Source: Diogma glabrata (lineage: Eukaryota > Arthropoda > Insecta > Diptera > Cylindrotomidae). From it: a DNA stretch of 64,000 bases. A program made the translations under genes and the position numbers. The stretch covers positions 283,398,944 through 283,462,943 of the forward strand of contig OY856186.1 of NCBI GenBank assembly GCA_963693315.1, written 5' to 3'. Below are positions 11,745 to 22,818 of the stretch, piece after piece (the first letter of the stretch is position 1; each line of letters opens with the position of its first letter). The notes below the pieces were generated by a model. That model saw only the letters and a list, made by a program, of their open reading frames with translations. It did no database searches and was not told the origin of the DNA.

Positions 11745-12345
11745 AAAATGTTTGTAAGATTTATAGAAATGTCCCTCTATTCAACATGCATTTCTGTTAC
11801 TTTTGATCCAACAAATTGATCGTTGAATACAACAAATTGATGCAGTTGAATTAATTTTACCAACAACTTTTAACGAACAGTTTGTAAATTTTACAGAAAT
11901 GTTTGCTAATTACGCACAAAACCACACTCGGACTGTTAAAATTACGAACACGTTTGTTAACTTTTGACATTTTAGTTTATTGATTTTATCAAATGACGGT
12001 TTAATTAAAAATTTAAATTATGAAGAAACAAAATTTACCTTTATAGACATCATTTAAGCAAAACTGTTGACTTGCTTTCCTTAAATTTTTTAGAACATTT
12101 GAATTATTTAATTGGTAAACACTACAATTTCACCCATTTTTTAGGTATTTTAATTGACACAGTTAACTAGAAACTTTCACACTTTCTTAAAACTATGAGT
12201 TTTATTTCACAAATCTCACTTTTACTGTACTTCCACTAAGTTCACTAAGTTTTTGTATTCAACGATCAATTTGTAGGATCAAAAGTAACCGAAATGTATG
12301 TTGAATCGAAGGACATTTCTGTAAATTTTACAAACTTATTTTTTA
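11745..12345. mobile_element. Fold-back element with about 95 bp arms
   Basis: The arm 11747-11840 (TTTGTAAGATTTATAGAAAT, then TTACTTTTGATCCAACAAAT) is the reverse complement of 12240-12338 with about one mismatch in eight. The 400 bp centre is non-coding and contains a third short copy of the TTTGTAAATTTTACAGAAAT motif near 11880. It looks like a MITE or fold-back element; the superfamily is not identifiable. Confidence 0.75.
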
Positions 12346-12835
12346 ACCGAGTTCAAAAAAGAAGGGGTCTGTTTCATTTTAGGTTTTTGTACATACTTTT
12401 ATTTATGTCTGTTCACCGATTTATCGAAAACGGCTCGTTCGATTTGATTGATTTAAATTGTATTCTATTGAGGTGGGTTCCGAGATGGTCCCATATTTTC
12501 TATGACGTGAAAAATACCGTTTTTAGAAAATCGAGTAAAACTGTATTTCTTATGTATATATTCACCCATTTCATGAAAACTGCTTATTCGATATGGGCGA
12601 TTTAAATTGTATTCTATTAAGGTACATTCACAGGTGGTCTCATATTTTTTTCTATTGCGTGAAAAAGCCGTTTTTCAGAAAAATGGAAAAAATCTTACAA
12701 ATTGACAAAATCTTGCAAATATGTCTTCGGCTTGGCACCGACTTCGAACAGTTCTGTACTACAAATAACTTTTATAATGTAATAACATATGGGCCATTTT
12801 CACCAAACGCTTACATTTCAGATTAAAAATTTAAA
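12335..12835 (+). repeat. ACCGACTTC repeat family (family A), internal duplication
   Basis: Begins near AACCGAGTTCAAAAAAGAAG and contains two tandem diverged copies of a block (12410-12540 and 12565-12690) with GATTTAAATTGTATTCTATT and a GTGAAAAA..CCGTTTTT.AGAAAAT core. The same block is at 37707-37850. The right part (12726-12790) carries CTTGGCACCGACTTCGAACA as at 38430-38460. Two open frames here are repeat by-products. Confidence 0.7.
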
Positions 12836-12839
12836 AAAA

Positions 12840-14150
12840 AAAAAATGAATATTTCATTTAAAAATCATTACAGGTGCTAAGTCCAAGGTTGGGACTATAT
12901 AGAGAAGTAGATAGTCGTACACTTTTTTGTATAGTTTAGCATGTAGATGCTGTCGCAACTTGGGCTACATAGCAAATTGTCAAGTCCGTTACCATACACA
13001 AATCGTAAAAATTCTCACATTAAAAAAAATTTAAATTTTCAAAATCAACTTGCTTTAAGGTGATTTATATTCCCAAAGTTGAAAACAGACAATGGATCAG
13101 TTTTGCTTTTTTTAAATTAAAATTGGAGGCAAAAATTACCCTAGAATTTTAAAATATTAAATTATTTTAAAGAAATTTTCTAAATAAAGCAAGTATATAT
13201 TTATTTAAAGTATTTACTTTCATTTGGATTATATTTGTCTTTCTTGGTTGAAAGAGAATTGGCAATTTAAAAGATAAAAAGAAGTTCATTAATATATGAA
13301 TACCCTTGAAAACTATTTGTGGAATTTGCATAATACATTCTGCTAAAAAAATCACTTCATATATAAGAATTGCATACCTTCATTACTTCGGCATAAAATT
13401 GAATGAAGATAAACACCGGGGATGCCGAAAAATAGTTGTGTCAACTGCAACTTAACACATTTAAGATGGTACAATAGAGAAAATGTTCATTTAACGTTGT
13501 AACGTTGTGTAACCACCAGGTTTTGACCATAACTTGCAATTTTAACTCGAAAATATGTATAACGACTTATATATAAATCAATTATGTTGCAGAATTTAAA
13601 TTATTCTAAGTAAACATTTTTTTTCCAAATTTTTGGTTTTGACTTTTTTTGGGAAAACCTGAATAACTTGGTGCATCCTGCTCCAAAATTCGTGTTTTTT
13701 AACTCAAAAGAAATAATATTGACTATTAACTGTAGGCATCAAGAAATTAAAATTATTTACAATCATTGTTTGTTCACAATTTTTGACGTTGAATATGGAA
13801 AATTTTTAAAAAAACATAAATGTTTGATTTTTTTTCTACTTTTTCGAGTGTAACTTCCAGAATCCTTGATGGATTTTTACAAAAAAATGCTCAAAATGTT
13901 TGTTAGTATTTTTACTATGCATTTGTATCATTAGTATATTAAATTTATTTGTTTTGTAAAATATGCGATCCAAAAACTGTTTGTTCAAAGAAAAAATTGG
14001 TTTTCCGCGAATATCTAAAAAACAAGAGCTAACCTAAAAAAATTAATATGATATCCGTGTTCAGCAGATCAAAATTTATAAGAAAAGTTGGGTTTTATTT
14101 AGGGATATTTTTCTTGTAAACTAGTGATAATATATTTGTCAGTTTGTTAT
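12840..14150. other. Non-coding stretch with scattered short motif
   Basis: No gene recognised. It holds the first copy of the TCAAGTCCGTTACCA motif (12978-12995), described with the cluster at 14155-14560. Open frames at 13167-13355 and 13668-13853 have no motif. Confidence 0.35.
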
Positions 14151-14154
14151 ATTC

Positions 14155-14560
14155 TGTCAATTCCGTTACCAACCACATGGTAACGGACTTGACTGGTAAC
14201 AGACTTGACATTAACACTAAAACATTAAAAAAAAGCCAGATCTGCAAAAAATAATTATTAGCGAAAAATAGAATCACCTTTAAAACCTATCCAATAAATA
14301 GTATCAAACTGAAAAAGTATAAAAAATACTACGTTAGTTTCAAAAATAATGGTAACAGACTTGACAAAGAATAAAAATACCAGCCTTGAAGAAATCCTAT
14401 TCTTAACACTACTGCAATTCTTCTGGACCGAAGAATACAAAATGGCTAAAAAAGATGCTTGACTAGTTTAGCAATAATTCTGTATATGTGCTGTCTTCTG
14501 GTGATAAAAATTTGAACTATTTGTTGTCAAATTAATTACATGGCAACGGACTTGACAAAA
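14155..14560. repeat. Cluster of short motif TGGTAACGGACTTGAC in both orientations
   Basis: Copies at 14155-14172 (reverse), 14178-14193, 14194-14210, 14350-14367 and 14541-14558 (forward), plus one reverse copy at 12978-12995. The first pair can fold into a stem of about 15 bp with a short loop. Function unknown. Confidence 0.65.
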
Positions 14561-14989
14561 AGTGAGAGACATCCTTTTTTTAGTAATATCATAAAATACA
14601 AAAACATTTAATTAATTTTTTACTAAAAATGTTCAATATATATAGATTATATTTAAAATAAACAAAACCGTTTATTTTAAAAAGCTGAATTATTTAACAA
14701 AAACAAGAGTCAAATTTCATAAAACTTGAAGGCATTTTCATTTCATAAAACACAAGCATTTTTCCAAACTTTTACATTTAAAACCTTTTATTTCTTAAAA
14801 CATTTTAATATTATTTTTATTTTTTTAGTCTACAAATATTTAACACAGTCTCCTCTATGTAAAACAGTGCTTTAATTTAATTTTAAAGATTAATTTATGT
14901 TAAATATTTCTATTTTTACCTCTGGGACAGCAAATGTAAGCAAATTTTGAAAATGGCCCATATCACAAATAACTTTTATAATATAATAA

Positions 14990-15125
14990 TTTTGTTTAAA
15001 GGCTAAATTTTTTTGGCTGTAGTTATAGATATAACTAAATTTTTGACTCTAAGCCGCCAATTGAGTTATTTTCCACTTTTTAGTGATTTTTTTTTGAAGT
15101 CGGTTCCATTTTTTTAAAAAGTTTG
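14990..15125 (-). repeat. ACCGACTTC repeat family (family A), partial
   Basis: Minus-strand copy: CCAATTGAGTTATTTTCCAC followed by TTTTTTGAAGTCGGTTCC, the same order as 42700-42790. With 12335-12835 in the other orientation it could bound one larger element. Confidence 0.6.
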
Positions 15126-15133
15126 TTTCGAGT

Positions 15134-15240
15134 AGGGCTGGGCGATATTTAAAAAATTATCGAAAATATCGATATAAAAAAAATATCGATAAAACTGATA
15201 TATCGATATTTTTCGATACTCCGATATTTTTTCCCGGCAC
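15134..15240. mobile_element. Miniature hairpin element rich in ATCGATA
   Basis: Starts TAGGGCTGGGCGATAT and ends ATATTTTTTCCCGGCACTA, imperfect inverted ends of hAT-like look, with five or more ATCGATA/TATCGA steps between. About 107 bp; can fold on itself. No clear target duplication. Confidence 0.5.
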
Positions 15241-15655
15241 TAGTTTTGATTGTATAGATAGATAAATATATAATAAAGTTTACGCAGCACGAACGGAGAT
15301 TTTTAATTATATTAAGGAAACAGAACGGTTTGATTTAATATATATTAAACGACAAACGTCAAACTAATTTCAAATGGAGCCAAAAGTTTTTATACTCAAC
15401 ACTTGGCACGTAATTATTAGATACGCGCGTTCCCTTGCAAATGTTACAAAGATTTTTTTATAAATATATTGGGAATAGATACTATTTGAAATTAAAACTG
15501 TTGTCACTCCCACCATGAAATTTCCCAAAAAACAAACCACCCAGTTAATGGTTCGTTAAGTTTAAAATTAATAAATTTAGCTCTAATAACTTATAATTTT
15601 ATTCTATAATTACCTGCATGGAGGGATCAGTTTTTCATGATTTGTGAATTTGAAA
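15241..15655. other. No gene recognised
   Basis: AT-rich, without frame or repeat that I could identify. Confidence 0.35.
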
Positions 15656-15659
15656 AAAA

Positions 15660-16800
15660 TTTTAATGTACGAGTGTGACAACCCCGCGTACTCCAGCCCC
15701 TGATTTTGACATACGAGTTAATGTGAGATATAACATACCAGTATAGCAATAACAGTGAGATATCAATAGCCAATGTTACAGGTGCTAACGGATAAACTAT
15801 TCAGTTAACGTTAGCACCCTCTATCTTAGTTATGGAATAATACTTGATGATAGCACGCTAAAGCTTGCTCAAATATGCTACTAGCTGGCTTACTTCCAAA
15901 CCAATTTTAGTTTTGTTCTTGCTTATTTTTCATAAAGATTTGCTTTTAACCCTTTTATTTTATTTTTCTTTCCTTTATCCTATCATGAAATATTGACCTA
16001 TGTTATAACAAAATATTTGAATATGTGGTGGAATTTATTGTCTAGTTATCCATTCTTTAAAAACAACAACAAAAACGAAAAAAAAAACGAATTGCGTCTA
16101 TCAACATATTAGAACGCATGTGTTGTGTGACCTTGGTCTTCAAAGGTTTTTATGTGTTGTTGTGACATATATTGCAATTCATATATTGGACTGCACTACA
16201 CATTTTAACAAAAAACATAAGTTGTATCCGTTTGGTTTGAACATGTGATGGAAATGTCTTTGATGTTTGACCCATATGTTATCCTTTTCATTAGAATCCC
16301 AAAAAATCTCATTGGTTGTCAATATAAAAAAAACTTTATAAGATTCTAATTTAATTGTTATTTTTTATAAATTGCAATCAATTTTTTTTTACTTATATTT
16401 TATTTTGAATTTATATTTTAGTTACATCATATGTTTTTTATACTACTAAATTTTTGTTATACTACCAATGTTTTTTATACTACTAAATTTTTTAAACAAA
16501 TACATAGATTATTAATTTTTTTAACTTTTTTAAAAATTGTTGTAACAGCTCAATTGCTAAGACAACAAAACGGAATTATTTTTAAAAATTTGATATTGTT
16601 TAATACAATGCACTACATAGCCGTCATCCATACAATCCCTGGATGATAGGGGCAGTGAAATTCAATATTAATGCAAATCAAGTTTAAAATAACCGTGTGA
16701 ATTTAATAATTCAAAAATGATGCAACCAAAAACCAAACAGGATAGTCATTTTGTGATGTTTTCTCACGTAATTTTTTCTTAATTTTATCACTTGGAAACA
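15660..16800 (+). repeat. Dispersed repeat family B, near full copy; left arm of an inverted pair
   Basis: Begins near GTGTGACAACCCCGCGTACT and ends near GGATAGTCATTTTGTGATG. Its reverse complement, diverged, is at 19060-19800. Parts recur at 8320-8510 (+), 37300-37650 (-), 41360-41780 (-), 42815-43210 (-) and 58215-58320 (-). No protein: the open frame of 71 codons at 16431-16646 has no motif. Confidence 0.75.
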
Positions 16801-16920
16801 ATTAAAAAATGTCTACATACCCACACTGCACACATAATTTTTTTTCCTTTATTTGTCAAAATGAACAAACAATATTTTTATACATAAGCGAAAGCAAGGC
16901 AATAGTTATTTAAGTATTAA

Positions 16921-17020
16921 GGGTAGTAAGAGTGTTTTACCGATTGAGGATATATGTTTTTAGATCGAGACGAAGCCGAGATCTCTAATATATCCGAAAT
17001 CGGTAATACTCTTAATGCCC
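16921..17020. repeat. Hairpin, about 26 bp stem
   Basis: Left arm 16927-16953 (TAAGAGTGTTTTACCGATTG) pairs with right arm 16989-17014 (CGAAATCGGTAATACTCTTA). The loop carries GATCGAGACGAAGCCGAGAT, itself weakly palindromic. Confidence 0.7.
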
Positions 17021-17284
17021 AAAATGCTTATTACATTTTTTGCACGATCAATAAAAATTTAATTCAAATTATTTAGATAATAAAATTGAATTTTAAGTTT
17101 TATTGTTTTAAAGACAATTCAACTCACTAAATAAAGTTTCAATAAGGTCCAATAAAAACGCTTCATTTACTATTTTTTAGCAAATCAAAACGATTTGTTT
17201 CCAATGTTTTTTTCTGGTAGGAAGGAACAGCGAATATTTTCGAATATTTTCCGCCTACTTAATATATTAATTTAAAACAAAAAT

Positions 17285-18060
17285 TCACATACAAAATTAT
17301 GTGAAAATGCAATTTTCAAATAATAAAAATGTCCGTTTTCATTCATAAATGATTGCATGTTTTTGTTTATTTGACAAAAATAAATTACAAATTTATAACA
17401 TTTATGCGCCTACTAAGATGAAATAATATTTTATTATGTATGATTATGTTGTATGAAATAATGTTACTATTTCTGTTCGTTAAATTGTCTGCTAAATACA
17501 ACTCGTCACCAAATTATTAGTCGATTATTTTTCAACATTACCACTCATGCCATTTGAGGTTAAAAATTTCCCTCGTGCGCTACGCTCACTCGGGACCTCA
17601 AATGGCATTCGTAATAATGATTATGAAAAATAATCGACTATTATTTGACGACTCGTGATATTATATATGAAAATTTCTTAAAATTTCATTTCAAAATAGT
17701 AAGGCCTGCTTTTATCATAATTCTATAGGGTTTTTTTTTGTTGCAAAACCAACTTTTATCGATAATTTTTTTTTGCTGTCAGAAATTTTATTTTTCATTC
17801 ATACAAACTATGATATTTAAACAGTAGGCTTTGCTTTAACTGTCGGCAATTCTTCTTGTCGTCGATAATTTTGCTTTGTCGTTATGAAAATTCTTTGTTG
17901 TCATTTTTTCTTCTAACAAAATGAAATATAATTTTATCTTAGTAGGCGCATAACTGTTATAAATTTGAAATTTATTTTTGACAAATAAACATAACCATTT
18001 GTGAATGAAAACGGACATTTTTATTATTTGTGAATTGCATTTTTACATAATTTTGTGTTA
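17285..18060. repeat. Inverted repeat with about 145 bp arms
   Basis: The arms 17285-17430 and 17918-18060 are diverged reverse complements; both carry TATGCGCCTACTAAGAT and AAAATGTCCGTTTTCATTC in opposite orientation. The 490 bp between holds the hairpin at 17501-17656. Probably a fold-back transposable element nested in the family B pair. Confidence 0.75.
17501..17656. repeat. Long hairpin, about 60 bp stem
   Basis: Left arm 17501-17560 and right arm 17595-17656 are reverse complements at about 80 percent. The best-matched parts are TAGTCGATTATTTTTC and ATGCCATTTGAGGT. The 34 nt loop has CCTCGTGCGCTACGCTCACT, which itself can pair. Confidence 0.8.
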
Positions 18061-18455
18061 TTGAATAATTTGTAGAAAAAATTTTATTTAGAAACTAATA
18101 ATTATATTTTAAACAAAATTATAATTAAAAAAAAATTATCTCATTAAATACCACTCTTCATTGAATTTTTTGTCTAAAATTTTTCAATTTTACTCATTAA
18201 ATTATTTTTAAGCAACACTGCTCAATCAAACCACTACTTAACCACTACTTAAACCACTTAAACCAAAAAATTTTCGAAAAAATTTCAATGACTCGTATTA
18301 CAACCGAATATTTTTTCAAAATAAATTGCTTTTAAATCTTTTAATTGCAATATTTATACAAAGAATATTATTTAAAATTGCAGTTAGTAAAATAACCTGC
18401 ATAATTATTTTCAATAAAAATCGTTTTTATTCACACCTTGGGGTCTCCCTTACTT

Positions 18456-18500
18456 GTAAGTAATTACTTACCGCCTGTATGGTCGGTAAGTAATTACTTA
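18456..18500. repeat. Two copies of palindrome GTAAGTAATTACTTAC
   Basis: A perfect 16 bp palindrome at 18456-18471 and a second copy (last base changed) at 18486-18501, 14 bp apart. The pair can form either two small or one larger cruciform. Confidence 0.8.
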
Positions 18501-18581
18501 GCGATTGTGATTTGTAAACGAAACTTACTATGTTTATTTACGAATCAGCAAACATGCAAAATCGCCTGATCGTGCAAAATT

Positions 18582-18716
18582 AGTATATTACATATCTAGA
18601 GTTGTAAATAGCATTTTACATGCGAGGGAAAATTTTGCGCACGAGACGCGTAGCATCGAGTGCAGTATCTTCACAAGCATGGAAAATGCTTTACAACTCG
18701 AGATTTGTTATATACT
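18582..18716. repeat. Hairpin, about 35 bp stem
   Basis: AGTATATTACATATCTAGAG with GTTGTAAATAGCATTTT (18582-18617) pairs with 18683-18716. The loop holds GCGCACGAGACGCGTAGCAT, similar in style to the loop of the hairpin at 17501-17656. Confidence 0.75.
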
Positions 18717-18903
18717 TTTTCTACGACTTTGTTTTAATGCCCAAACGCATATAATTACTTGAAAAAATGAACTACTAATTATAAATTAAATGCAAATAGT
18801 TTACAAATTGTGGTAGGCTTTGCATTATTCTGTGTCAAAATGAATTGAAATATTTAATTTTTAAAAATCAAATTTTTCTTAAATAAAAATTTTTCTTTTT
18901 ATT

Positions 18904-18957
18904 AAAAGCGTGCGGTAATATATATATATATGAAAATCCATTACCGCATGCTTTTTT
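18904..18957. repeat. Hairpin with GCGTGCGGTAAT stem
   Basis: AAAAGCGTGCGGTAAT (18904-18919) pairs with ATTACCGCATGCTTTT (from 18940) across a TA-rich loop; one mismatch in the stem. Confidence 0.75.
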
Positions 18958-19059
18958 TTACTTATCGCACGCTATTTGAAATAATCAATTTACATGTCAT
19001 GGATAGTGTGATATAATTTAAAATTTACTGTGATAGGAGTAGAAAAAAATATATTGCAT

Positions 19060-19800
19060 TCACTTATACTTACAAACTTAAAATCTCACGTTAAAATCTC
19101 ATGTTAAAATCTCATGTGAGAAAACACAACAAAATGACCATCCAGCAATAAACAAAATTAAAACGACAAAAATTATTATTTTTTTTTTAATAAAATGTGT
19201 TGTGTTGAAGGAATTACAATATGTGTCACAATAACACATAATAACCTTTTAAGACCAAAGTCCCACAACAACATACGTTAAAAGGTGATGATGGACGTAA
19301 ATCTTTCTTTTTTTTGTTTTTTTATATTTTTTGTTAAAGAATGAATAACTAAACAATAAATCCTATCACTGACAAAATATGACATAGGCTAATATTTTAT
19401 GATAGAATAGAGAAAACAAAAGTAAATTAAAAAGTAAATAGCAAATTTTTACAAAAATTTGCTGAAACAAAACAAAAATTTATTTGCAATAATCCAGCGG
19501 GTTGCATATTCCTTGATCCTGTGACGCACTGTCTTTCTTAATGATTAAAGCCCACATATAGTTAATAGTTATATGAAGGCTCGTTTCTTCGAAGAAGCAA
19601 TAGCGTCTCATCATCAAGGATTCTTTCACAGCTAAGATTGAGGGTACACCGTTGACTGAATACAGTTCATCCGCCACCACCCCTAAGATGTCACCTTGGC
19701 TAGTGATATCTCACTGCTATTGCCAGTGGTATGTGATATCTCACGTTAACTCGTATGTCAATAGCAGGTACTGGAGTTACGTGGGGTTGTCACACCCGTA
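19060..19800 (-). repeat. Dispersed repeat family B; right arm of the inverted pair
   Basis: Reverse complement of 15660-16800 in the same order of blocks: the end block at 19800-19670 matches 15665-15790, the 19480-19380 block matches 15900-16000, and 19280-19200 matches 16110-16180. About 80 percent identical by eye in the best parts. The open frame at 19480-19680 lies within the repeat and is not called. Confidence 0.75.
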
Positions 19801-19892
19801 GGTCAAAAATAAAATGTCCATGTGGACATTTTAGGATGATTTTAGGGAGATGTCATAGAAAATCTACCTATCTATGAAACGACTATATATAT

Positions 19893-19954
19893 GGGGTGTG
19901 TGAAATAGATAAGCTCCTCGTGCTGCACCCTGGATTACGCAAATAGTCTATTTC
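19893..19954 (+). ncRNA. Candidate HDV-like self-cleaving ribozyme at the LINE 5' end
   Basis: The sequence can form the nested double pseudoknot of the HDV family. P1 is 19893-19899 with 19925-19931 (7 bp, beginning with the G-U wobble typical of the HDV cleavage site). P2 is the perfect 8 bp GAAATAGA (19902-19909) with TCTATTTC (19947-19954). P3 is AGC (19912-19914) with GCT (19922-19924). The loop TCCTCGT differs from the HDV L3 loop by one base. GG follows P1 for the P1.1 pair. P4 would be very short (19934-19946), and the catalytic C after it is not certain. It lies 130 bases upstream of the LINE start codon, as known for R2 and RTE elements, where it frees the RNA 5' end. Confidence 0.6.
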
Positions 19955-20030
19955 AACTTGGTAGCCAAACATTTCATTTCGAACTCTTGGCTGTGATACA
20001 AAAAAAAACAAAAAAAAAAAAAAAATAAAT

Positions 20031-21594
20031 ATGAACCAAAATCAAAATCACAATAACAACGGTACTTTTCAGCACCATAAGACAAAAAATATTGGACCTT
20101 CAGTCCGTATTTTGCAATTGAACATTGAAGGCATAAGCAAGTCAAAAACTGAACATTTACAAAGATTATTAAAAGATTACGACATCGACGTTATAATTCT
20201 GCAAGAAACGCATGCAGCAGATGAAGCGCAACTTACCTCTAGAGGAAACATTGTTGGTTACAAATTAATTAGTGCTATTTACCATCAATCATATGGATCT
20301 GCCACGTATGTTAAGTCAGAAATCCTGAACTGCACGCACGTACTTACACAGACGGACAACGATATACATCTTATTATTGTTAATATATCGGACACGAAAA
20401 TTGTAAACGTATACAAGCCTCCAAATACAGGATGGCCAGCTGCTACTCTACCATTATTTTATCATCCAGCAATATATGCTGGTGACTTCAATAGCCATCA
20501 CACTCAGTGGTCCTACTCAAATAATAATACCAATGGCGTGCAACTGACCGACTGGGCGGATGATAACAACATGTTCCTGGTATATGATGCGAAAGACTTG
20601 AAAACCTTTAGATCTGCAAGATGGCGACGTGATTACAATCCCGACCTCTGTTTTTCCACAAAAAACGAACAACGTAACCCTATTCCAACATCTAGGGCTG
20701 TCTTACAAGGTTTTCCACGCTCTCAACATCGTCCAGTAATTCTTGAGGTAGGAATCCAAATTCCACTCGTTAACTCTACTCCTCAACCTAGATGGAATTT
20801 TAACAAAGCTGATTGGGATAAATATAGGATGAAGTTGGATGCAGTGATTCGCTGGATCCAACCCATTCCTAAAAATTACGATAGATTTGTTGGAGCCATC
20901 ATCTCAACTGCAAAGAAATGCATCCCAAGAGGCTTTCGTGAAGAATATATTCCTGGCTGGAGTAAAGAGAGCGATATATTATATGAGGAGTACCTTAGTA
21001 GTGGTGAGGCAGACGTGGCTGATGACTTAATATACTCACTGGTCGCCGCGAGAAAACAAAAGTGGATTAAGGCTGTTGAAAACATTGATTTTTCCCATTC
21101 AAGCAGGGAAGCATGGAGTCTCCTTCGGAAACTGGGTGGCTCAAACTCAATTACTCGTGCTAACAATGAAATAAATCCAGAGGACATCGCAAATCACATA
21201 GTAAATATGTCTCGTGCTTCTATTAATCGCCTTCATAAGAGAACAATTAAACGCAAATTAAGAGAAATGAAGCGCAATTGCTCGTCTCCATCGAAGTATG
21301 CGAACTCTTTTAGTAGCGAAGAACTAGAATCAGCTCTGTCCCAAACAAAAAACGGAAAAGCAGCTGGCTACGATGGCATTTTTCCAGAATTTCTTAAGAA
21401 TGCTGGAAAAAATGTAAAACAGTGGCTAACTAAATTTTTCTCGAATGTCCTAGAAACCGGCAACCTACCAAAACATTTTAAGACTACGAAAGTGATAGCG
21501 ATACTTAAGCCAGGTAAACCATCCAATGAACCAGGAAGCTATCGCCCGATTGCCCTTTTGAGCACCTGCTATAAATTGCTAGAACGGCTCATAT
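20031..21594 (+). pseudogene. LINE ORF, 5' part: endonuclease and start of RT
   Basis: The frame starts with ATG at 20031 after a long A-run and an Asn-rich leader. An APE-type endonuclease occupies residues about 25-240: RILQLNIEGI, then VIILQETHAADE (metal-binding E near residue 62), then AGDFNSHHTQW (near 150), NPDLCFSTK (near 205) and SQHRPVILEV with the final H (near 231). A linker with WSKESDILYEEY follows. The RT begins near residue 440 (KNGKAAGYDGIFPEFLKNAG) and reaches YRPIALLSTCYKLLERL where the LTR element cuts it. This part has no internal stop. The role is target nicking and priming of reverse transcription. Confidence 0.9.
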
Positions 21595-22192
21595 TGTAAC
21601 ATATGTATGACTAATCCAATTGACATACATTACATATGTTATTCTCCCAACCAAACAATTCTAAACAATTAAATAAGTCATCAACAACTTAAAAGCCTAG
21701 ATCTAAATTAACAATTAACTTAAAATAACATTAAAGCTGATGACATTACAAAAATAAACTTGAATAAAATTTAAATAAAATTTGTCGAAATTACTGCTGA
21801 ACGAGGCAATTATATTTATTTAATATAATATTGACCGATATTAACTTCACATAATAAATCGATTGATAATTGGTTAATCGATTTAATTATGAAAATAAAT
21901 GTAAATAAATGTAATCTTAAGAGGGGATTATAGCGGGGAAACCCTCTATCAATTCCACTATAAATTAAATGAAAATTGTAACGAAGAATCAATCAATAAA
22001 CTTATCCGAAAGTTTAAAGTTAAAGTGTTAGTTTTAATTTAAAACCTCTAACGGAAGAAAGTCTGCCCAATAGGCCTTAGTCTACGGGTTTAACATGGTT
22101 TATCCAGTTGTAAAGACTTTCTTCCCATCATAAATATCGAGACGAATAAGTGGACGCCGTAGTATAGCAGCTCAACAGATAAGTCCACCATA
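21595..22192 (+). repeat. 5' LTR of the gypsy-type element
   Basis: Starts TGTAACATATG and ends CCACCATA. It contains a possible TATA box (TATAAAT near 21960) and AATAAA at about 21995, so transcription start and polyadenylation could both lie in the second half. It is identical to the 3' LTR but for one base in a by-eye comparison. Confidence 0.95.
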
Positions 22193-22210
22193 TGGCGACC
22201 TACCATCAAC
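22193..22210 (+). promoter_or_regulatory. Primer binding site
   Basis: TGGCGACC directly abuts the 5' LTR. TGG pairs with the universal tRNA CCA end. The tRNA species cannot be assigned with confidence. Confidence 0.75.
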
Positions 22211-22313
22211 GAACCTGAAAGGCCATACATCATAGAAAATTCAAAGAAAGATCAGCAGTTGGATCTACAGCGAAACAAAAAGAAAAAGCAGTAAATAAGA
22301 ATACATACAAGGT

Positions 22314-22634
22314 ATGGAAAAACAAACACTACAGGAACTACTGAAGGACCCGAGAGCAGGACCACGCCCTATAACCATAGAGCAATACAAGAAACGCAAC
22401 TGCATGCAGATCAAAAGAAAAACAACAAAGACTCAAGAAACCAAAATAAACGTAAGAAGGGGAAAAGAGGCAGAGCTCCGACGAAACGTTGCAGAATGCT
22501 ACCGCATGATAAGCATCACGAAGGGTGAAGAAAGGGCAAAGCACCACCGTAAAGCTCAACAATTAAAACAAGAAAAGAAAGAGCTGCTCAAACTCAAAAA
22601 ATCCAATAAGAAGAACGCTGCAATTCCAAAATAA
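22314..22634 (+). CDS. Small basic leader ORF of the LTR element
   Basis: The 106-codon frame lies between the primer binding site and gag. The protein is strongly basic: the N-terminal half has DPRAGPRPITIEQYKKR, and the C-terminal half is a charged helix likely to form a coiled coil (KAQQLKQEKKELLKLKKSNK). There is no zinc knuckle, transmembrane segment or known domain, and I do not recognise a family. It begins 122 bases after the LTR and ends about 1.2 kb before gag. Typical gypsy elements have no ORF here. It could be an accessory RNA-binding protein or an upstream ORF affecting gag translation; a chance frame is possible, but its length and composition in AT-rich DNA speak against it. 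Confidence 0.5.
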   Translation: MEKQTLQELLKDPRAGPRPITIEQYKKRNCMQIKRKTTKTQETKINVRRGKEAELRRNVAECYRMISITKGEERAKHHRKAQQLKQEKKELLKLKKSNKKNAAIPK

Positions 22635-22818
22635 AAACAATCAAGAAATCTCCATAAAAACAAATATTATGTAATTTCCGTATTCATATAATCAAAAAAA
22701 AATAATAATAAATGTAATTTTTCCCATAAATATAAGTTTACACAAAATTGTTAGTGTAATTAATATTAAAATAAGTATGTACAAAAAAAATAAAAATAAT
22801 AATTCCATAAATATGAGT

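Noticed and set aside
12294..12826. Two overlapping open frames of 103 and 77 codons
   Set aside because: They lie on a non-coding repeat family; copies at 37689-38012 give unrelated frames and lengths.
17836..18018. Minus-strand frame of 60 codons
   Set aside because: It covers one arm of an inverted repeat; the other arm does not keep the frame.
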